DNA from: Gammaproteobacteria bacterium
GTDB taxonomy: Bacteria > Pseudomonadota > Gammaproteobacteria > JAJPIJ01
Assembly (NCBI GenBank): GCA_022071965.1
Contig: JAJVIQ010000001.1
Coordinates: forward strand, 124,001 to 188,000
Direction: 5' to 3'
DNA: 64,000 bases
The notes under the pieces are model-generated. The model was not told the origin of the DNA. It made no database searches and saw nothing but the letters and a program-made list of their open reading frames with translations. This document shows positions 20,659-31,295 of the stretch, in pieces; within the stretch, counting starts at the first letter, position 1, and each line of letters starts with the position of its first letter. The position numbers were made by a program, and so were the translations under genes.

Positions 20659-22563
20659 ATGTTACAGAGCATTCGTGATCGTGCCCAAGGCTGGTTTGCC
20701 ACCGTCGTTTTCGGCCTGCTCCTCATTCCATTCGCGCTGTGGGGCGTGAACTGGTATGTGCGGGAGCGCTCGGAGATCGTCGTCGCCAAGGTGAACGGGA
20801 CCAAGATCCGTCTGCAGGAATACGAGCGTGCGTACCAGGAGCAGCGCCGTTACATGCAGTCATTGCTGGGCGACGCCAGCCGGCTTGACGGCAAGGACCT
20901 GAAACAGCAGACCATCGACAAGCTGATCAGCGATCGCCTGCTCGAGACCGCGACGCAGCGGTACGGTCTGCGGATCGGAGACGGTGACCTCGTCGGCGCC
21001 ATTCAGCTCTTCCCTGCGTTTCAGAAAGACGGCAGGTTCGTCCCGCAGTTGTACGAGAACCGATTGCGTGACCTCGGGTTGTCGCCGGCCGGTTTCGAGG
21101 GGCGCATGCGTGTGGATCTGGCCACCGAACAGCTGCACCAGGGCATAAGCGAAACCAATTTCGTCACCCAGGCCGCCGTCAAGGTCGTCGAGAAACTGAA
21201 GGACCAGCGGCGCGACGTCGTGTACGCGACCATCGCCGCGGAACCGCTGAAGAGCCGGATCACGCCCACGGAGGCCGAGATCGAGGACTACTATCAGCGC
21301 AACAGCACGCGCTTCATGTCCCCGGAGACGGTGAAGCTGGCCTACGTGGAACTGTCAGCCGACGAGATGGCCAGGGAGGTGGTGGTCGACGAGCAGGCTC
21401 TCAAGGACTACTACGAGACCCACAAGGCGACCTACAGTACGCCGGAGGAACGCAGCGCCAGCCACATCCTGGTGCATGTGAAAAAGGACGCGAAGCCCGA
21501 GGAGGTCGAGGCGGCGCGCAAGCTGGCCGAGGGATATCTGAACGAGGCCAAGGCGGGCAGGTCCTTCGAAGAGATCGCGATGCAGAAATCCGACGATGTC
21601 GGCTCCAAGGCGGAGGGCGGCAAGACGGGTTTTTTCCCGCGCGGCGTGATGGCCAAGGAGTTCGAGGACGCCGCCTTCTCCATGCAGCCCGGCGAACTGC
21701 GCGGCCCGATACGCACCGAGTTCGGCTGGCATGTCATACGCCTCAACGAGATCAAGGCGGCGAGCTCGAAGACCTTCGACGAGGCGCGTGCCGAGGTCGA
21801 GTCGGCGGTGCGCAAGGAGCAGGCCGAGAAGCTCTTTTTCGACGAGGCCGATCAGCTCTCGACTCTGACATATGAAAACTCCGATTCGCTCGAGCCTGCT
21901 GCCAAGGCGCTGAACCTGCACGTGAAGGAAACCGGTTTTTTCAGCCGCACCGGCGGGGAGGGGCTGTTTGCGAATCCCAAGGTGGTCGAGGCGGCGTTCA
22001 GCAGCGAGGTGATCACGGAGCACCTGAACAGTCAGCCGATCGAGATCGGCCCGACGCACGTGCTGGTCCTGCGCCTCGTGGAGCACAAGCCCTCGGCACT
22101 GCGGCCGCTGGCCGACGTGAGGGCGGAGGTGGCCGCGCTGGTGACCGCGGAGCTCGCGAAACGCAAGACGGAGGAACGCGGCAAGACCCTCCTCGAGCGT
22201 CTCGCCAAGGGCGAAGACCGCGACGCCCTGGCCAGCACCGAGCAGCTCGCCTGGACGGAGGTCAAAGGGGCAACCCGCGAGGACGACACCAAGCTCAGTC
22301 GCGCGGTGGGGCGTCTGGCATTTCGCATCCCCTATACGAAGCAGGGAGAGGTCCGTTACGACGGCCTGTCACTGGGTACTGGCGATTACGTCATCGTCGG
22401 CGTCACCGGCATCGGCGAGCCGGATCTTTCCAAGCCGAACGAAGACGAGCGCAAGGCCGCGCGGGAGGCGCTGTTTGCGGATTACGCCGACAACGACTGG
22501 CGCGACTACCTCGCCGCCCTGAAGGCCGGCGCGAAGATCTCCACCTATACCGACAAGCTCTAG
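20659..22563 (+). CDS. ppiD: Periplasmic folding chaperone / peptidyl-prolyl isomerase PpiD
   Basis: Inner-membrane-anchored chaperone near the Sec translocon. The 634 residues begin with a short cytoplasmic stretch and one transmembrane helix (about 14-36, FATVVFGLLLIPFALWG), then a SurA-like N-terminal domain, a parvulin-type PPIase domain at about 265-360 (ASHILVHVKK ... GFFPRGVM ... FGWHVIRL), and a C-terminal periplasmic domain. The length matches the family. The lon-hupB-ppiD order is typical of gammaproteobacteria. Confidence 0.96.
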   Translation: MLQSIRDRAQGWFATVVFGLLLIPFALWGVNWYVRERSEIVVAKVNGTKIRLQEYERAYQEQRRYMQSLLGDASRLDGKDLKQQTIDKLISDRLLETATQRYGLRIGDGDLVGAIQLFPAFQKDGRFVPQLYENRLRDLGLSPAGFEGRMRVDLATEQLHQGISETNFVTQAAVKVVEKLKDQRRDVVYATIAAEPLKSRITPTEAEIEDYYQRNSTRFMSPETVKLAYVELSADEMAREVVVDEQALKDYYETHKATYSTPEERSASHILVHVKKDAKPEEVEAARKLAEGYLNEAKAGRSFEEIAMQKSDDVGSKAEGGKTGFFPRGVMAKEFEDAAFSMQPGELRGPIRTEFGWHVIRLNEIKAASSKTFDEARAEVESAVRKEQAEKLFFDEADQLSTLTYENSDSLEPAAKALNLHVKETGFFSRTGGEGLFANPKVVEAAFSSEVITEHLNSQPIEIGPTHVLVLRLVEHKPSALRPLADVRAEVAALVTAELAKRKTEERGKTLLERLAKGEDRDALASTEQLAWTEVKGATREDDTKLSRAVGRLAFRIPYTKQGEVRYDGLSLGTGDYVIVGVTGIGEPDLSKPNEDERKAAREALFADYADNDWRDYLAALKAGAKISTYTDKL

Positions 22564-22652
22564 GCGCGAAGCCGCGACCGATCCTGCCGCTGGCGGTCGT
22601 CTGCCGCCAGGTGCTCCGCCGCGCGCGGCGGCAGCGCGGCGCCGCGGGACCC

Positions 22653-23435
22653 TCAGACCTCCGCGAGCCCGATCGCGTTGTACCCGCAGTCGACGTAGAT
22701 TGTCTCCCCGGTCACCGCCGAGGCGAGATCCGAGCACAGGAACGCACCGACATTGCCGACCTCCTCGATCGTGACGTTGCGGCGCAGTGGCGCGTGCTTC
22801 TCGACATACTCGAGGAACTTGCGCAGATCCTTCACACCGGATGCAGCGAGGGTGCGGATGGGACCGGCGGATATCGCGTTGACGCGCGTGCCTTCCGGCC
22901 CGAGATCCTGGGTCATGTAGCGCACATTCGCCTCGAGGCTCGCCTTCGCCAGCCCCATGACGTTGTAACTCGGCATCGCCCGCACCGCCCCGATGTAGCT
23001 CAACGTCAGCAGCGCGCCGTTGCGCCCCTTCATCATCGGTCTTGCCGCCTGCGCCAGCGCGGTGAAGCTGTACGAGCTGATCTCGTGCGCAATGCGGAAT
23101 CCCTCGCGCGTCGTGACGGACATGTATTCGCCCTCCAGGCATTCGCGCGGGGCGTAGGCCAGTGAGTGCACGAGTATGTCCAGATGACCCCAGCGCTTGG
23201 CCAGTCCCCCGATCGCCGCTTCGATCTGCCCGTCCTCGGCGACGTCGCAGGGCATGGTGATGTCCGAGTCCAGTTGCCGTGCGAAATCCTCGACGCGTTC
23301 CTTGAATCGTTCCGTCTGGTAGCTGAGCGCGATCTCCGCGCCCTCCCGGCGCATGGCCTGGGCGATTCCCCAGGCGATGGACCTGTTGCTCGCCACTCCG
23401 ACGATGAGAGCGCGTTTGTCTTGCAGAAACCCCAT
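22653..23435 (-). CDS. fabI: Enoyl-[acyl-carrier-protein] reductase (NADH) FabI
   Basis: Final reduction step of each fatty-acid elongation cycle. The 260-residue short-chain dehydrogenase has the FabI glycine motif ([16 protein letters not shown]) and catalytic Y147, Y157 and K164 in [11 protein letters not shown]. The start is ATG 23435, with AGGGGG upstream on the minus strand; the much longer open frame upstream is a shadow across the ABC transporter gene. It is divergent from that transporter with only 84 bp between starts and overlapping promoter-like elements. Confidence 0.97.
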   Translation of the reverse strand: MGFLQDKRALIVGVASNRSIAWGIAQAMRREGAEIALSYQTERFKERVEDFARQLDSDITMPCDVAEDGQIEAAIGGLAKRWGHLDILVHSLAYAPRECLEGEYMSVTTREGFRIAHEISSYSFTALAQAARPMMKGRNGALLTLSYIGAVRAMPSYNVMGLAKASLEANVRYMTQDLGPEGTRVNAISAGPIRTLAASGVKDLRKFLEYVEKHAPLRRNVTIEEVGNVGAFLCSDLASAVTGETIYVDCGYNAIGLAEV

Positions 23436-23470
23436 GATTGATGCCCCCTGCCGATCTTCGAATGGCGCAA

Positions 23471-23499
23471 AGTGTACCCGGTCGCCGTCGGGTTTATAA
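23471..23499 (-). promoter_or_regulatory. Putative fabI promoter, interlocked with the divergent promoter
   Basis: Minus strand: -35 TTATAA (23494-23499), 17-bp spacer, -10 TACACT (23471-23476). The -35 box overlaps the TATAAT of the opposite promoter. Inferred from sequence only. Confidence 0.45.
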
Positions 23500-23500
23500 T
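23495..23500 (+). promoter_or_regulatory. -10 element for the ABC transporter operon
   Basis: Consensus TATAAT within GGGTTTATAATCC, 20 bases before the ATG at 23520. No good -35 is visible (GTGTAC at 17-bp spacing). Its position argues against any start upstream of 23520. Confidence 0.5.
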
Positions 23501-23519
23501 CCCCGGCGGATCGCAAGCC

Positions 23520-25670
23520 ATGCGCTCGACCAATATCATCGCCGTCCTGATCCTCGCCGCCAGTGACGTCGCGGCAGCGCCGTGGAACAACCCTTATCCG
23601 GCGGCCGACGCCACCGCCGACGTCTACTACGACTCCTTCGAGGAACGGCCGAAGCACCTCGATCCGGCCCGCTCCTACGCCGAGAACGAGGGCCAGTTCA
23701 TCGGACAGGTCTACGAACCTCCGCTGCAATACCATTACCTGCGGCGCCCCTACGAACTGGTGCCGCTGACGGTCAGGGAGGTCCCCACGCCAATCTACCA
23801 GGGCGCTGACGGGCGCGAATTGCCGGAGGACGCGCCGGTCGGGCGCATCGCGCGCACCGTGTATCGATTCAGGCTCAAGGCCGGGATCCGGTTCCAGCCC
23901 CATCCCGCGCTGGCCCGCGATTCGCAGGGAGGCTTTCTCTATCATGCGCTCGCGCACGCGGACCTCGCCGCCGTGCACACGCTCGCCGATCTGCCCGTCA
24001 GCGGGACCCGCGAGCTGGTGGCTGCCGATTACGTGTACCAGATCAAGCGCCTCGCCGATCCCGCGGTGGCCTCCCCCATCGCGGGCCTGATGTTCGAACA
24101 CATCGTCGGTCTGCGCGAGTACGCCGAACGCCTGAGGCGACTCCGCACCGCGGCGCGCGCCAGCGGCGGCTTTCTGGACCTGCGCGCGCATGATCTCGAA
24201 GGAGCACGCGTGATCGATCGGTATGCCTGGGAGATCACGATCAAGGGAAAGTACCCGCAGTTCCTCTACTGGCAGGCGATGACGTTCTTCGCGCCCATGC
24301 CCTGGGAGGCGGACCGCTTCCATGCGCAAGCCGGCCTGGCCGAGCGCAACGTCACGCTCGACTGGTTTCCAATCGGCACCGGACCATTCATGCTGGCCGA
24401 GAACAACCCCAATCGACGCATGGTCCTGGTGCGCAATCCCAACTTCCGCGGCGAGCGCTATCCCGCCGACGGCGAGATGGAGGACGGTCCGGCGGGGCTG
24501 CTGGCCGATGCCGGGAAGCCCATGCCCTTCGTGGACCGCGCCGTCTACAGTCTGGAAACCGAGAGCATCCCGCGCTGGAGCAAGTTTCTGCAGGGCTACT
24601 ACGACGTCTCGGGGATCCCGAGCGACAGTTTCGATCAGGCGGTTCAGTACACCACCGCCGGGCTGACGCTGACCGAGGAGATGCGGCGCCGCGGCATCCG
24701 GCTGCTGACGGCGGTGAGCGCGTCGACGAGTTACGTCGGATTCAACATGCTCGATCCGGTGGTCGGCGGCGATGGCGAGCGTGCGCGCAAGCTGCGGCGC
24801 GCCATCGCCATCGCCGCCGACACGGAAGAGTACATCAGCATCTTCCGCAACGGTCGCGGCGTGGCATCGCAGGGACCCATACCCCCGGGCCTCTTCGGCG
24901 CCCGCGAGGGCGAGGCGTCGATCAATCCCTACGTCTACACCTGGGTCAACGGCCAGCCGCAACGGCGCCCGCTGGAGGAGGCCAGGCGCCTGTTGGCCGA
25001 GGCGGGCTATCCCGGCGGACGCGATCCGGCGACCGGACGAGCGCTGGTTCTGCATTTCGACACCTCGGCCTCCGGACCCGATTTCAGATCGACGCTGGAT
25101 TGGTGGCGCAAGCAGTTCGACAAGCTGGGCATCCAACTCATCGTTCGCGACTCCGATTTCAACCGTTTCCAGGACAAGCTCGCGCGCGGCAATGCCGAGA
25201 TCTTCCAGTTCGGATGGAACGCCGACTATCCGGATCCGGAGAACTTCCTGTTTCTGCTGACGGGAAGCCAGGGGAAGGTGCGGCACGCGGGCGAGAACGC
25301 GGCCAACTATTCGAACCCGGATTTCGATCGGCTCTTCGAGCAGATGCGGCACATGGACAACGGTCCCGGGCGGCAGCGCATCATCGACAGCATGGTCGAG
25401 ATCGCCCGTCGTGACGGACCGTGGCTTTGGGGCTTCCATCCCACCGGCTACACCTTGATGCATTCCTGGTACTCCAACGCGAAACCCAATCTCATGGCAC
25501 GCAACACGCTGAAGTACGTGCGGGTGGACCCGGTGCTGCGGGCCGTGCGCCGGTCACAGTGGAACGCGCCGGTCTGGCAGCCCGTCGCGTGGTTTGCGGC
25601 ATTCCTCGTCGCGGGCCTGCTTGCGGCCATCCGGGTCTATCGGCGGCGCCAGCGGGCAACCGCGTTATGA
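23520..25670 (+). CDS. Peptide-type ABC transporter substrate-binding protein with C-terminal membrane anchor
   Basis: Extracytoplasmic solute-binding protein of the SBP_bac_5 (peptide/nickel) class, 716 residues from ATG 23520. An N-terminal signal peptide (about 1-22) leads into the two-lobed binding fold: [15 protein letters not shown] near the N-terminus, [22 protein letters not shown] and [16 protein letters not shown] later, and [20 protein letters not shown] near the end. It then has a C-terminal hydrophobic helix ([16 protein letters not shown], about 690-710) and basic RRRQ residues. Most such proteins are free or lipid-anchored, so a transmembrane anchor at the C-terminus is notable. 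The stop overlaps the next start (ATGA). Substrate unknown; an oligopeptide is likely. Confidence 0.9.
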   Translation: MRSTNIIAVLILAASDVAAAPWNNPYPAADATADVYYDSFEERPKHLDPARSYAENEGQFIGQVYEPPLQYHYLRRPYELVPLTVREVPTPIYQGADGRELPEDAPVGRIARTVYRFRLKAGIRFQPHPALARDSQGGFLYHALAHADLAAVHTLADLPVSGTRELVAADYVYQIKRLADPAVASPIAGLMFEHIVGLREYAERLRRLRTAARASGGFLDLRAHDLEGARVIDRYAWEITIKGKYPQFLYWQAMTFFAPMPWEADRFHAQAGLAERNVTLDWFPIGTGPFMLAENNPNRRMVLVRNPNFRGERYPADGEMEDGPAGLLADAGKPMPFVDRAVYSLETESIPRWSKFLQGYYDVSGIPSDSFDQAVQYTTAGLTLTEEMRRRGIRLLTAVSASTSYVGFNMLDPVVGGDGERARKLRRAIAIAADTEEYISIFRNGRGVASQGPIPPGLFGAREGEASINPYVYTWVNGQPQRRPLEEARRLLAEAGYPGGRDPATGRALVLHFDTSASGPDFRSTLDWWRKQFDKLGIQLIVRDSDFNRFQDKLARGNAEIFQFGWNADYPDPENFLFLLTGSQGKVRHAGENAANYSNPDFDRLFEQMRHMDNGPGRQRIIDSMVEIARRDGPWLWGFHPTGYTLMHSWYSNAKPNLMARNTLKYVRVDPVLRAVRRSQWNAPVWQPVAWFAAFLVAGLLAAIRVYRRRQRATAL

Positions 25671-26644
25671 CCGCGTACATCGTCCGCCGGTGCCTCTACG
25701 CAGTTCCGATCCTCGTCGGCGTCAACCTCGTCACCTTCTGGCTTTTTTTCTTCGTCAACACGCCCGACGACATGGCGCGGCTCGCGCTGGGCGCGAAGCA
25801 CGTGACGCCGGAGATGGTCGCCGGCTGGAAGCAGCAGCACGGTTACGATCGCCCGCTGCTGTTCAACTCAGCGGTCCGCGGCACGGGGAAACTCACGGAA
25901 ACGCTGTTCTACCGGAAATCACTGCGGCTGTTCTTGCTCGACTTCGGATCCTCCGACGGGGGGCGGGACATCGGACACGACATCGCTCAGCGCATGGGGC
26001 CGAGCCTGGCAATCGCGGTGCCGACGCTGCTCGTCGCGCTGGCCGTCGAGGTGGGCATCGCGCTGCTGATCGTGATGTTCCGGGGGAGCTACATAGATCT
26101 CTTCGCCCTGTTGATCTGCATCGTGCTGATGTCGATCTCGCTGCTTTTCTACGTCATTGGCGGTCAGTACCTCATAGGGAAGGTTTGGCGTCTGGCACCG
26201 ATCTCCGGATTCGGCGATGGCGTGGATGCCTGGCGCTTCGTGGCCTTGCCGGTGTTCATCGGCGTCCTTGGCGGCGTGGGCGCGGGTGTGCGCGTCTATC
26301 GGACCTATTTCCTCGAGGAGGAGGGTCGTGATTTCATCCGCACGGCGCGCGCCAAGGGGCTCACCGATGGGGTCGTGTTGTTCCGGCACGTGCTGGGCAA
26401 CGCCATGATCCCGGTGCTCACCGGGCTGGTGGTCGTACTCCCGTCGCTGTTCCTGGGCAGCCTCATCATGGAGTCGTTCTTCGGCATCCCCGGCCTGGGC
26501 AGTTACACGATCGAGGCCATACAGAACCAGGACTTCGCCATCGTGCGCGCGATGGTCTTCCTCGGATCGCTGCTGTACGTGCTCGGGCTGCTGCTGACCG
26601 ATATCTCCTACACGCTCGTCGATCCGCGGGTACGCCTGGGATGA
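25667..26644 (+). CDS. Peptide ABC transporter permease (DppB/YejB-like)
   Basis: Integral membrane subunit of 325 residues with about six transmembrane helices. The N-terminus [20 protein letters not shown] is typical of DppB-type permeases, and the ATPase-contact loop is visible as DFIRTARAKGLTDGVVLFRH. The start ATG overlaps the TGA of the binding-protein gene, and its own stop overlaps the next start, so translation is likely coupled along the operon. Confidence 0.94.
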   Translation: MTAYIVRRCLYAVPILVGVNLVTFWLFFFVNTPDDMARLALGAKHVTPEMVAGWKQQHGYDRPLLFNSAVRGTGKLTETLFYRKSLRLFLLDFGSSDGGRDIGHDIAQRMGPSLAIAVPTLLVALAVEVGIALLIVMFRGSYIDLFALLICIVLMSISLLFYVIGGQYLIGKVWRLAPISGFGDGVDAWRFVALPVFIGVLGGVGAGVRVYRTYFLEEEGRDFIRTARAKGLTDGVVLFRHVLGNAMIPVLTGLVVVLPSLFLGSLIMESFFGIPGLGSYTIEAIQNQDFAIVRAMVFLGSLLYVLGLLLTDISYTLVDPRVRLG

Positions 26645-28092
26645 GACTCTGGCTGGCATTGCAGCAATGGTGGAGCGGCGAGGCCGTGCTGCTGTGGACC
26701 GATGCGCTGCTGTTCCTGCTGCTGATGGCGCTGGTCGCGGCGTACGTCCACGTCCGTCGTGATGAACCGCTGCGCCGCTCCTGGCGCCGCGTGCTGGGAA
26801 GCGCACCGGCCATGGCCTCGGCGATCGTGCTGTCGGTCTACATCCTGGTCGCGCTGTTGGATTCGCTGCACTTCCGGCCGCTGCAGCCCGCCGGGGAGAG
26901 CGGCGAGCGCTACGAGGCAGGCGTCCTCAGTGTGCTCGACGCCGCCCTCACGCCCGAGCGCACCCATACGGAGCGATCATATTCCCGACCCATGGCCATC
27001 CGGGCGCTGGAGATGACCACTGTGATGGACCCCGACGGCCTATCGCGGCAGGAGTACCCGCGGCTGAAGTACGGGGGTTCGCATCTGCAGGACCCGGCGC
27101 AGCGCGGCGCTGATCTGCTGGCGGCGAGCGCGCGGGCGCTCGCACAGGCCGTGCTGACAACGCTGCTGGCATGGGCGGCGATCAGCGGGGTGCTGGCGCG
27201 CCGGCACGGCCTGAGCTGGCGCATCGCCGCCTCCGGCATCCCCGGAAGGGCCGGTGCGGTGCCCTGGCGCACAATCATGATGACCCTGCTCGTGCTGGTA
27301 TCGCTGGGCTGTCTCTGCGCCGAGCTGGGCCCGCGTTACCATCTGCTCGGGACCGACAAGGTCGGCAACGACGTGCTCTTTCAATCATTGAAGGGCGTCC
27401 GGACGAGCGTCGTAATCGGTACCCTGACGACGCTGCTGACGCTGCCGCTGGCGATAGCCTTCGGTGTGGCCGCCGGCTATTTCCGCGGCCCTGTCGATGA
27501 TGCCGTCCAGTATCTGTACACGACGCTGGATTCCATCCCCGACGTGCTGCTCATCGCCGCCATGGTGCTGGTCATGCAGGCTTACATGGCCGGGCATGCA
27601 GAGGGCTTCAGCAGCGTGCAGCAGCGCGCGGACCTGCGCCTGGTATTGTTGTGCGCGGTACTGGGGATCACGCGCTGGACCGGGCTGTGCCGGCTGCTGC
27701 GAGGCGAGACCCTCAAGCTGCGGGAGCAGGATTACGTGCACGCCGCGCAGGCGCTCGGCGCGGGTCACCTGCGCATCCTGGGGCACCAGATCCTGCCGAA
27801 CGTCATGCACCTCGTGCTGATAACGGTGGTCATGCAGTTCAGCGGACTGGTGCTGGCCGAAGCGGTGCTGTCCTACATCGGGATCGGAGTCGACCCGGGC
27901 ATGCACAGCTGGGGAAACATGATCAACAGTGCGCGACTGGAACTGGCCCGGGAACCGGCGGTCTGGTGGTCGCTCACGGCCGCGCTCGCGTTCATGCTGG
28001 TCCTCGTGCTCGCTGCCAACCTGTTTGCCGACGCCGTGCGCGACGCATTCGATCCGCGCGCGACGCGGCGGTCGGAGGAAGCTGGGCGCTGA
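26641..28092 (+). CDS. Peptide ABC transporter permease (DppC/YejE-like), long form
   Basis: Second permease, 483 residues against about 300 for DppC. The extra N-terminal part has two hydrophobic helices (around residues 18-38 and 57-75), a soluble stretch, and another helix near 155-180. The standard permease domain occupies the last 210 residues, with GTDKVGNDVLFQSLKG and the contact loop DYVHAAQALGAGHLRILGHQ. YejE-type permeases also have long N-termini. Its start overlaps the upstream stop (ATGA). Confidence 0.92.
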   Translation: MRLWLALQQWWSGEAVLLWTDALLFLLLMALVAAYVHVRRDEPLRRSWRRVLGSAPAMASAIVLSVYILVALLDSLHFRPLQPAGESGERYEAGVLSVLDAALTPERTHTERSYSRPMAIRALEMTTVMDPDGLSRQEYPRLKYGGSHLQDPAQRGADLLAASARALAQAVLTTLLAWAAISGVLARRHGLSWRIAASGIPGRAGAVPWRTIMMTLLVLVSLGCLCAELGPRYHLLGTDKVGNDVLFQSLKGVRTSVVIGTLTTLLTLPLAIAFGVAAGYFRGPVDDAVQYLYTTLDSIPDVLLIAAMVLVMQAYMAGHAEGFSSVQQRADLRLVLLCAVLGITRWTGLCRLLRGETLKLREQDYVHAAQALGAGHLRILGHQILPNVMHLVLITVVMQFSGLVLAEAVLSYIGIGVDPGMHSWGNMINSARLELAREPAVWWSLTAALAFMLVLVLAANLFADAVRDAFDPRATRRSEEAGR

Positions 28093-28293
28093 CCACCGCG
28101 GCGCCGCATTGACAAATGGCACGAGGCCGACAAGGATCGCGCCCAGCCTGCGGGGGAGTGTGGCGATGACCCCCGATCACGGAACGAAAGCCGACGGTCA
28201 CGGCTCCAACCATGGCGCTCCCGTGAGGATCGTCCACACACTGATGGCGCCGCTGTTGGCCACCTGTTCAAACCGCATCCAAGAGCGACGAGT

Positions 28294-29118
28294 ATGAAAA
28301 GATTGATTCTTGCACTGAGCATCGCCCTGGCCGCGATGAACGCCCCTGGCGCCACCCTCGCCGAGGCCAAGGCCGCATTCAACAGGGGTGACCATGCCAC
28401 GGCATTGCCGACGTTCGAGGCACTGGCCCAGGACGGCGACCACGAGGCGGAGTTCTATCTCGGGTTGATGCATTACGCCGGTCTGGGCACCAAGGCTGAC
28501 AAGGCCGCCGCGCTGGAGTGGTTCCGCAGGTCGGCGGAAGCGGGCAATCCCAAGGCCCAGAACAACCTGGGCGCGCTGTACCAGAAGGGCGACGGGATCG
28601 GGCAGAATTTCGCCGAGGCCATGAAATGGTACGGCAAGGCCGCCGAACAGGGCATGGCCATGGCGATGCAGAGCATCGGCTACCTTTATTTCAAGGGTGA
28701 AGGCGTAGAACAGAATTACGACAAGGCCGTGGAATGGTGGAACAAGGCCTCCGGGCGCGGAGATTCGCAGGCGAAGTTCAATCTCGGCCTGATGTACTTC
28801 TCGGGCAAAGGCGTGAAGGCCGACGTCCCCAAGGGTATCAAGCTTTGGCGCGAGGCCGCCGAGATGGGCAATGCCGAGGCGCAGAGCGCCCTCGGCAACA
28901 TCTTCTTCAACGGCACCGACGTCGATCAGGACTTCCAGGCGGCCTATATGTGGTTCCGGCTTGCCACCGCTTTCGGCAGACCCGGGGACGATTTGAAGGC
29001 GACGATGGCCGCCCAGCGCCTGAAGAAGAAGGAGCTCGATCAGGCTGAGAAGGAGGCACAGGAGAAGTTCGAGGTCATCAAGGCCGGCCTGATCAGGCAA
29101 CAGCAGCAGGACGGCTGA
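28294..29118 (+). CDS. Exported Sel1-repeat protein
   Basis: 274 residues with a signal peptide (MKRLILALSIALAAMNAPGA) and about six Sel1-like repeats of roughly 36 residues, seen as recurring A-x2-G-(D/N)-x2-A-(E/Q) and G-x-Y-x-K-G patterns such as NPKAQNNLGALYQKGDGIG and DSQAKFNLGLMYFSGKGVK. Sel1 proteins are alpha-helical scaffolds for protein-protein contacts, here presumably in the periplasm. The C-terminus is a charged helix. It lies in the same orientation between the permease and ATPase genes of the ABC transporter (201 bp after the permease, 98 bp before the ATPase). Whether it belongs to the system is unproven. Confidence 0.88.
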   Translation: MKRLILALSIALAAMNAPGATLAEAKAAFNRGDHATALPTFEALAQDGDHEAEFYLGLMHYAGLGTKADKAAALEWFRRSAEAGNPKAQNNLGALYQKGDGIGQNFAEAMKWYGKAAEQGMAMAMQSIGYLYFKGEGVEQNYDKAVEWWNKASGRGDSQAKFNLGLMYFSGKGVKADVPKGIKLWREAAEMGNAEAQSALGNIFFNGTDVDQDFQAAYMWFRLATAFGRPGDDLKATMAAQRLKKKELDQAEKEAQEKFEVIKAGLIRQQQQDG

Positions 29119-29216
29119 GCGGCGTGGCGCCCTGAACCGGGCGGGGCCGGAACGATCGCGTGCTACCATTGCGCGGTGCGTAGACGATCGCGCATTCCCG
29201 CCAAGGGGCGGATCGG

Positions 29217-31238
29217 ATGACCGGACCACTGCTCTCGGTATCCGATCTGCGCGTGCATCTGGACACCGGCGGGCCGCCGGCGCGTGTCGTCGACGGGATA
29301 TCGTTCTCAATCCGTGCCGGCGAGACCTTCGTGCTGCTGGGCGAGTCCGGCTGCGGCAAGTCGATGACCGCCCTCGCGCTGCTGCGGTTGCTGCCGCCCG
29401 CCGGCCGCTACGCGAGCGGATCCATCACTCTCGGCAGCACCGATCTGCTGCGGATCCCGGAGCAGGCGATGCGCGACGTGCGGGGCCGGCGCATCGCCAT
29501 GATCTTTCAGGAGCCGCAGACCGCGCTCAATCCCGTGCTCACCGTCGGGGCGCAGGTGGGCGAGGTGCTGGCACGGCACCGCGGGCTTCGCGGCGCCGCC
29601 ATGCGCGATCGCGTCGTCGAGTTGCTCGACGATGTCGGGATCGCCGATCCGCGGCGCCGCGCCGAGGAGTTCCCGCATCAGCTCTCCGGCGGCATGAAGC
29701 AGCGCGTCATGATCGCCATGGCGCTGGCCGGCGGGCCCGACCTGCTCGTCGCCGACGAGCCGACCACGGCGCTGGACGTCACCATGCAGGCACAGGTGCT
29801 GCAGCTCCTGCGCGAGATCAAGGAGCGCACCGGCATGGCCATCCTCCTCATCACGCATGACCTTGGCGTGGTCGCGGAGATGGCCGATCGGATCGCGGTG
29901 ATGTACGCCGGTCAGATCGTCGAGGAGGCGCCGCGGACCGAGTTCCTCGGCGCGCCGCTGCATCCGTATTCCCGCAAGCTGTTCGAGTCGTTGCCCGACG
30001 AAAGCCGCCGCGGCGCCCCGCTGGCAGTCATCGAGGGTGTCGTGCCGCCGCTGAACACGGAGTTCCGGGGATGCCGGTTCGAGACGCGCTGCGAGCGACG
30101 CTGGCCGACCTGCGCGCTCCTGCCGCCGAAATGGATCGATGCCGGCGCCGGCCGCTACGTGCGCTGCCATCTTCATGACCCCGCGATGCGTGACATCCCG
30201 GAGGGTGTGGCGCGCGCAGGCCGGGCGCAAACGGCGGCCGACGGTCCGCGGCAAAAATCGCATGCCGCCGCCACGCTGATCGTGCGTGATCTCCAGGTGC
30301 ACTTTCCCATCCAGCGGGGGATCCTCAGGCGCACGGTCGGGCACGTCTACGCGGTCGATGGCCTCACCCTGGCCGTTCCGCCCGCAAGCACGCTCGCGCT
30401 CGTGGGCGAGTCCGGCTGCGGCAAGACGACTACGGGCAAGGCGATCGCCCGTCTGCTCGAGGCGACCGGTGGGGAGGTGCGATTCGACGGGATCGACGTG
30501 CTCGCGCTGCGCGGAGCGGCGCTGCGGCGCTTGCGCCGGGAGATCCAGTTCATCTTCCAGGATCCGTACGCGTCGATGAATCCGCGCATGAACGTCGCCG
30601 ACATCGTCGCCGAGGGTATGGTGGCCCAGGGGATCGGCCGCACCGCGGCCGAGCGACTGCAGCGTGTCGACTCGCTCCTGCACCAGGTCGGCCTGGACCC
30701 GGGGGCGAAGAGCCGCTACCCGCACGAGTTCTCGGGCGGTCAGCGGCAGCGGATATGCATTGCGCGCGCGCTGGCCGTGCAGCCGCGTCTGGTCATCTGC
30801 GACGAGCCCACCAGCGCACTGGATGTCTCGGTGCAGGCGCAGATCCTCAATCTGCTGCGAACGCTGCAGGAGGAACTGGGGCTGAGCTACCTGTTCATCA
30901 CCCACAACCTCGCGGTCGTGCGCTATCTTGCCCACGAGGTTGCGGTGATGTACCTGGGCCGCATCGTCGAGCGCGGACCGGTCGAGGAGGTCATGGCGCG
31001 CCCGCGCCATCCTTACACGCGCGCGCTCCTGTCCGCGGTGCCGCAGGTGGACCCGGAGACCGGAAGGGAACGGATCCGCCTGCGGGGCGAGCTTCCTTCG
31101 CCGTCCTCACCGCCCTCCGGTTGTCATTTCCACCCCCGCTGCCCGGTGGCGGAGCCGCGCTGCCGTGAGCGTTACCCGGCCGCGGTGAGCGTCGGCCCCG
31201 ACCATACGGCACACTGCCACCTGCTGGCGCCACCGTAG
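29217..31238 (+). CDS. Peptide ABC transporter ATPase, fused double module (DppD-DppF/YejF-like)
   Basis: 673 residues containing two complete ATPase modules. Module 1 has Walker [10 protein letters not shown], signature LSGGMKQR and Walker B LLVADEPT, and ends in the oligopeptide-type Cys motif ([14 protein letters not shown]). Module 2 has Walker [10 protein letters not shown], signature FSGGQRQR, Walker [13 protein letters not shown], and a second Cys motif ([14 protein letters not shown]). YejF and microcin-C-type importers share this fusion. AAGGGG lies upstream of the ATG. It completes the binding protein-permease-permease set, separated from it by the Sel1 gene. Confidence 0.95.
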   Translation: MTGPLLSVSDLRVHLDTGGPPARVVDGISFSIRAGETFVLLGESGCGKSMTALALLRLLPPAGRYASGSITLGSTDLLRIPEQAMRDVRGRRIAMIFQEPQTALNPVLTVGAQVGEVLARHRGLRGAAMRDRVVELLDDVGIADPRRRAEEFPHQLSGGMKQRVMIAMALAGGPDLLVADEPTTALDVTMQAQVLQLLREIKERTGMAILLITHDLGVVAEMADRIAVMYAGQIVEEAPRTEFLGAPLHPYSRKLFESLPDESRRGAPLAVIEGVVPPLNTEFRGCRFETRCERRWPTCALLPPKWIDAGAGRYVRCHLHDPAMRDIPEGVARAGRAQTAADGPRQKSHAAATLIVRDLQVHFPIQRGILRRTVGHVYAVDGLTLAVPPASTLALVGESGCGKTTTGKAIARLLEATGGEVRFDGIDVLALRGAALRRLRREIQFIFQDPYASMNPRMNVADIVAEGMVAQGIGRTAAERLQRVDSLLHQVGLDPGAKSRYPHEFSGGQRQRICIARALAVQPRLVICDEPTSALDVSVQAQILNLLRTLQEELGLSYLFITHNLAVVRYLAHEVAVMYLGRIVERGPVEEVMARPRHPYTRALLSAVPQVDPETGRERIRLRGELPSPSSPPSGCHFHPRCPVAEPRCRERYPAAVSVGPDHTAHCHLLAPP

Positions 31239-31295
31239 GCGGGGCGCCGCGCCGGGGTGCGCTGCCGGCGGCCCAGAGACGGCGGCGAGCGGCCC

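Noticed and set aside
22653-25463. 936-codon minus-strand frame that includes FabI at its C-terminus
   Set aside because: Only the last 260 codons are FabI, with a good ribosome binding site at its own ATG; the rest is antisense to the ABC binding protein.
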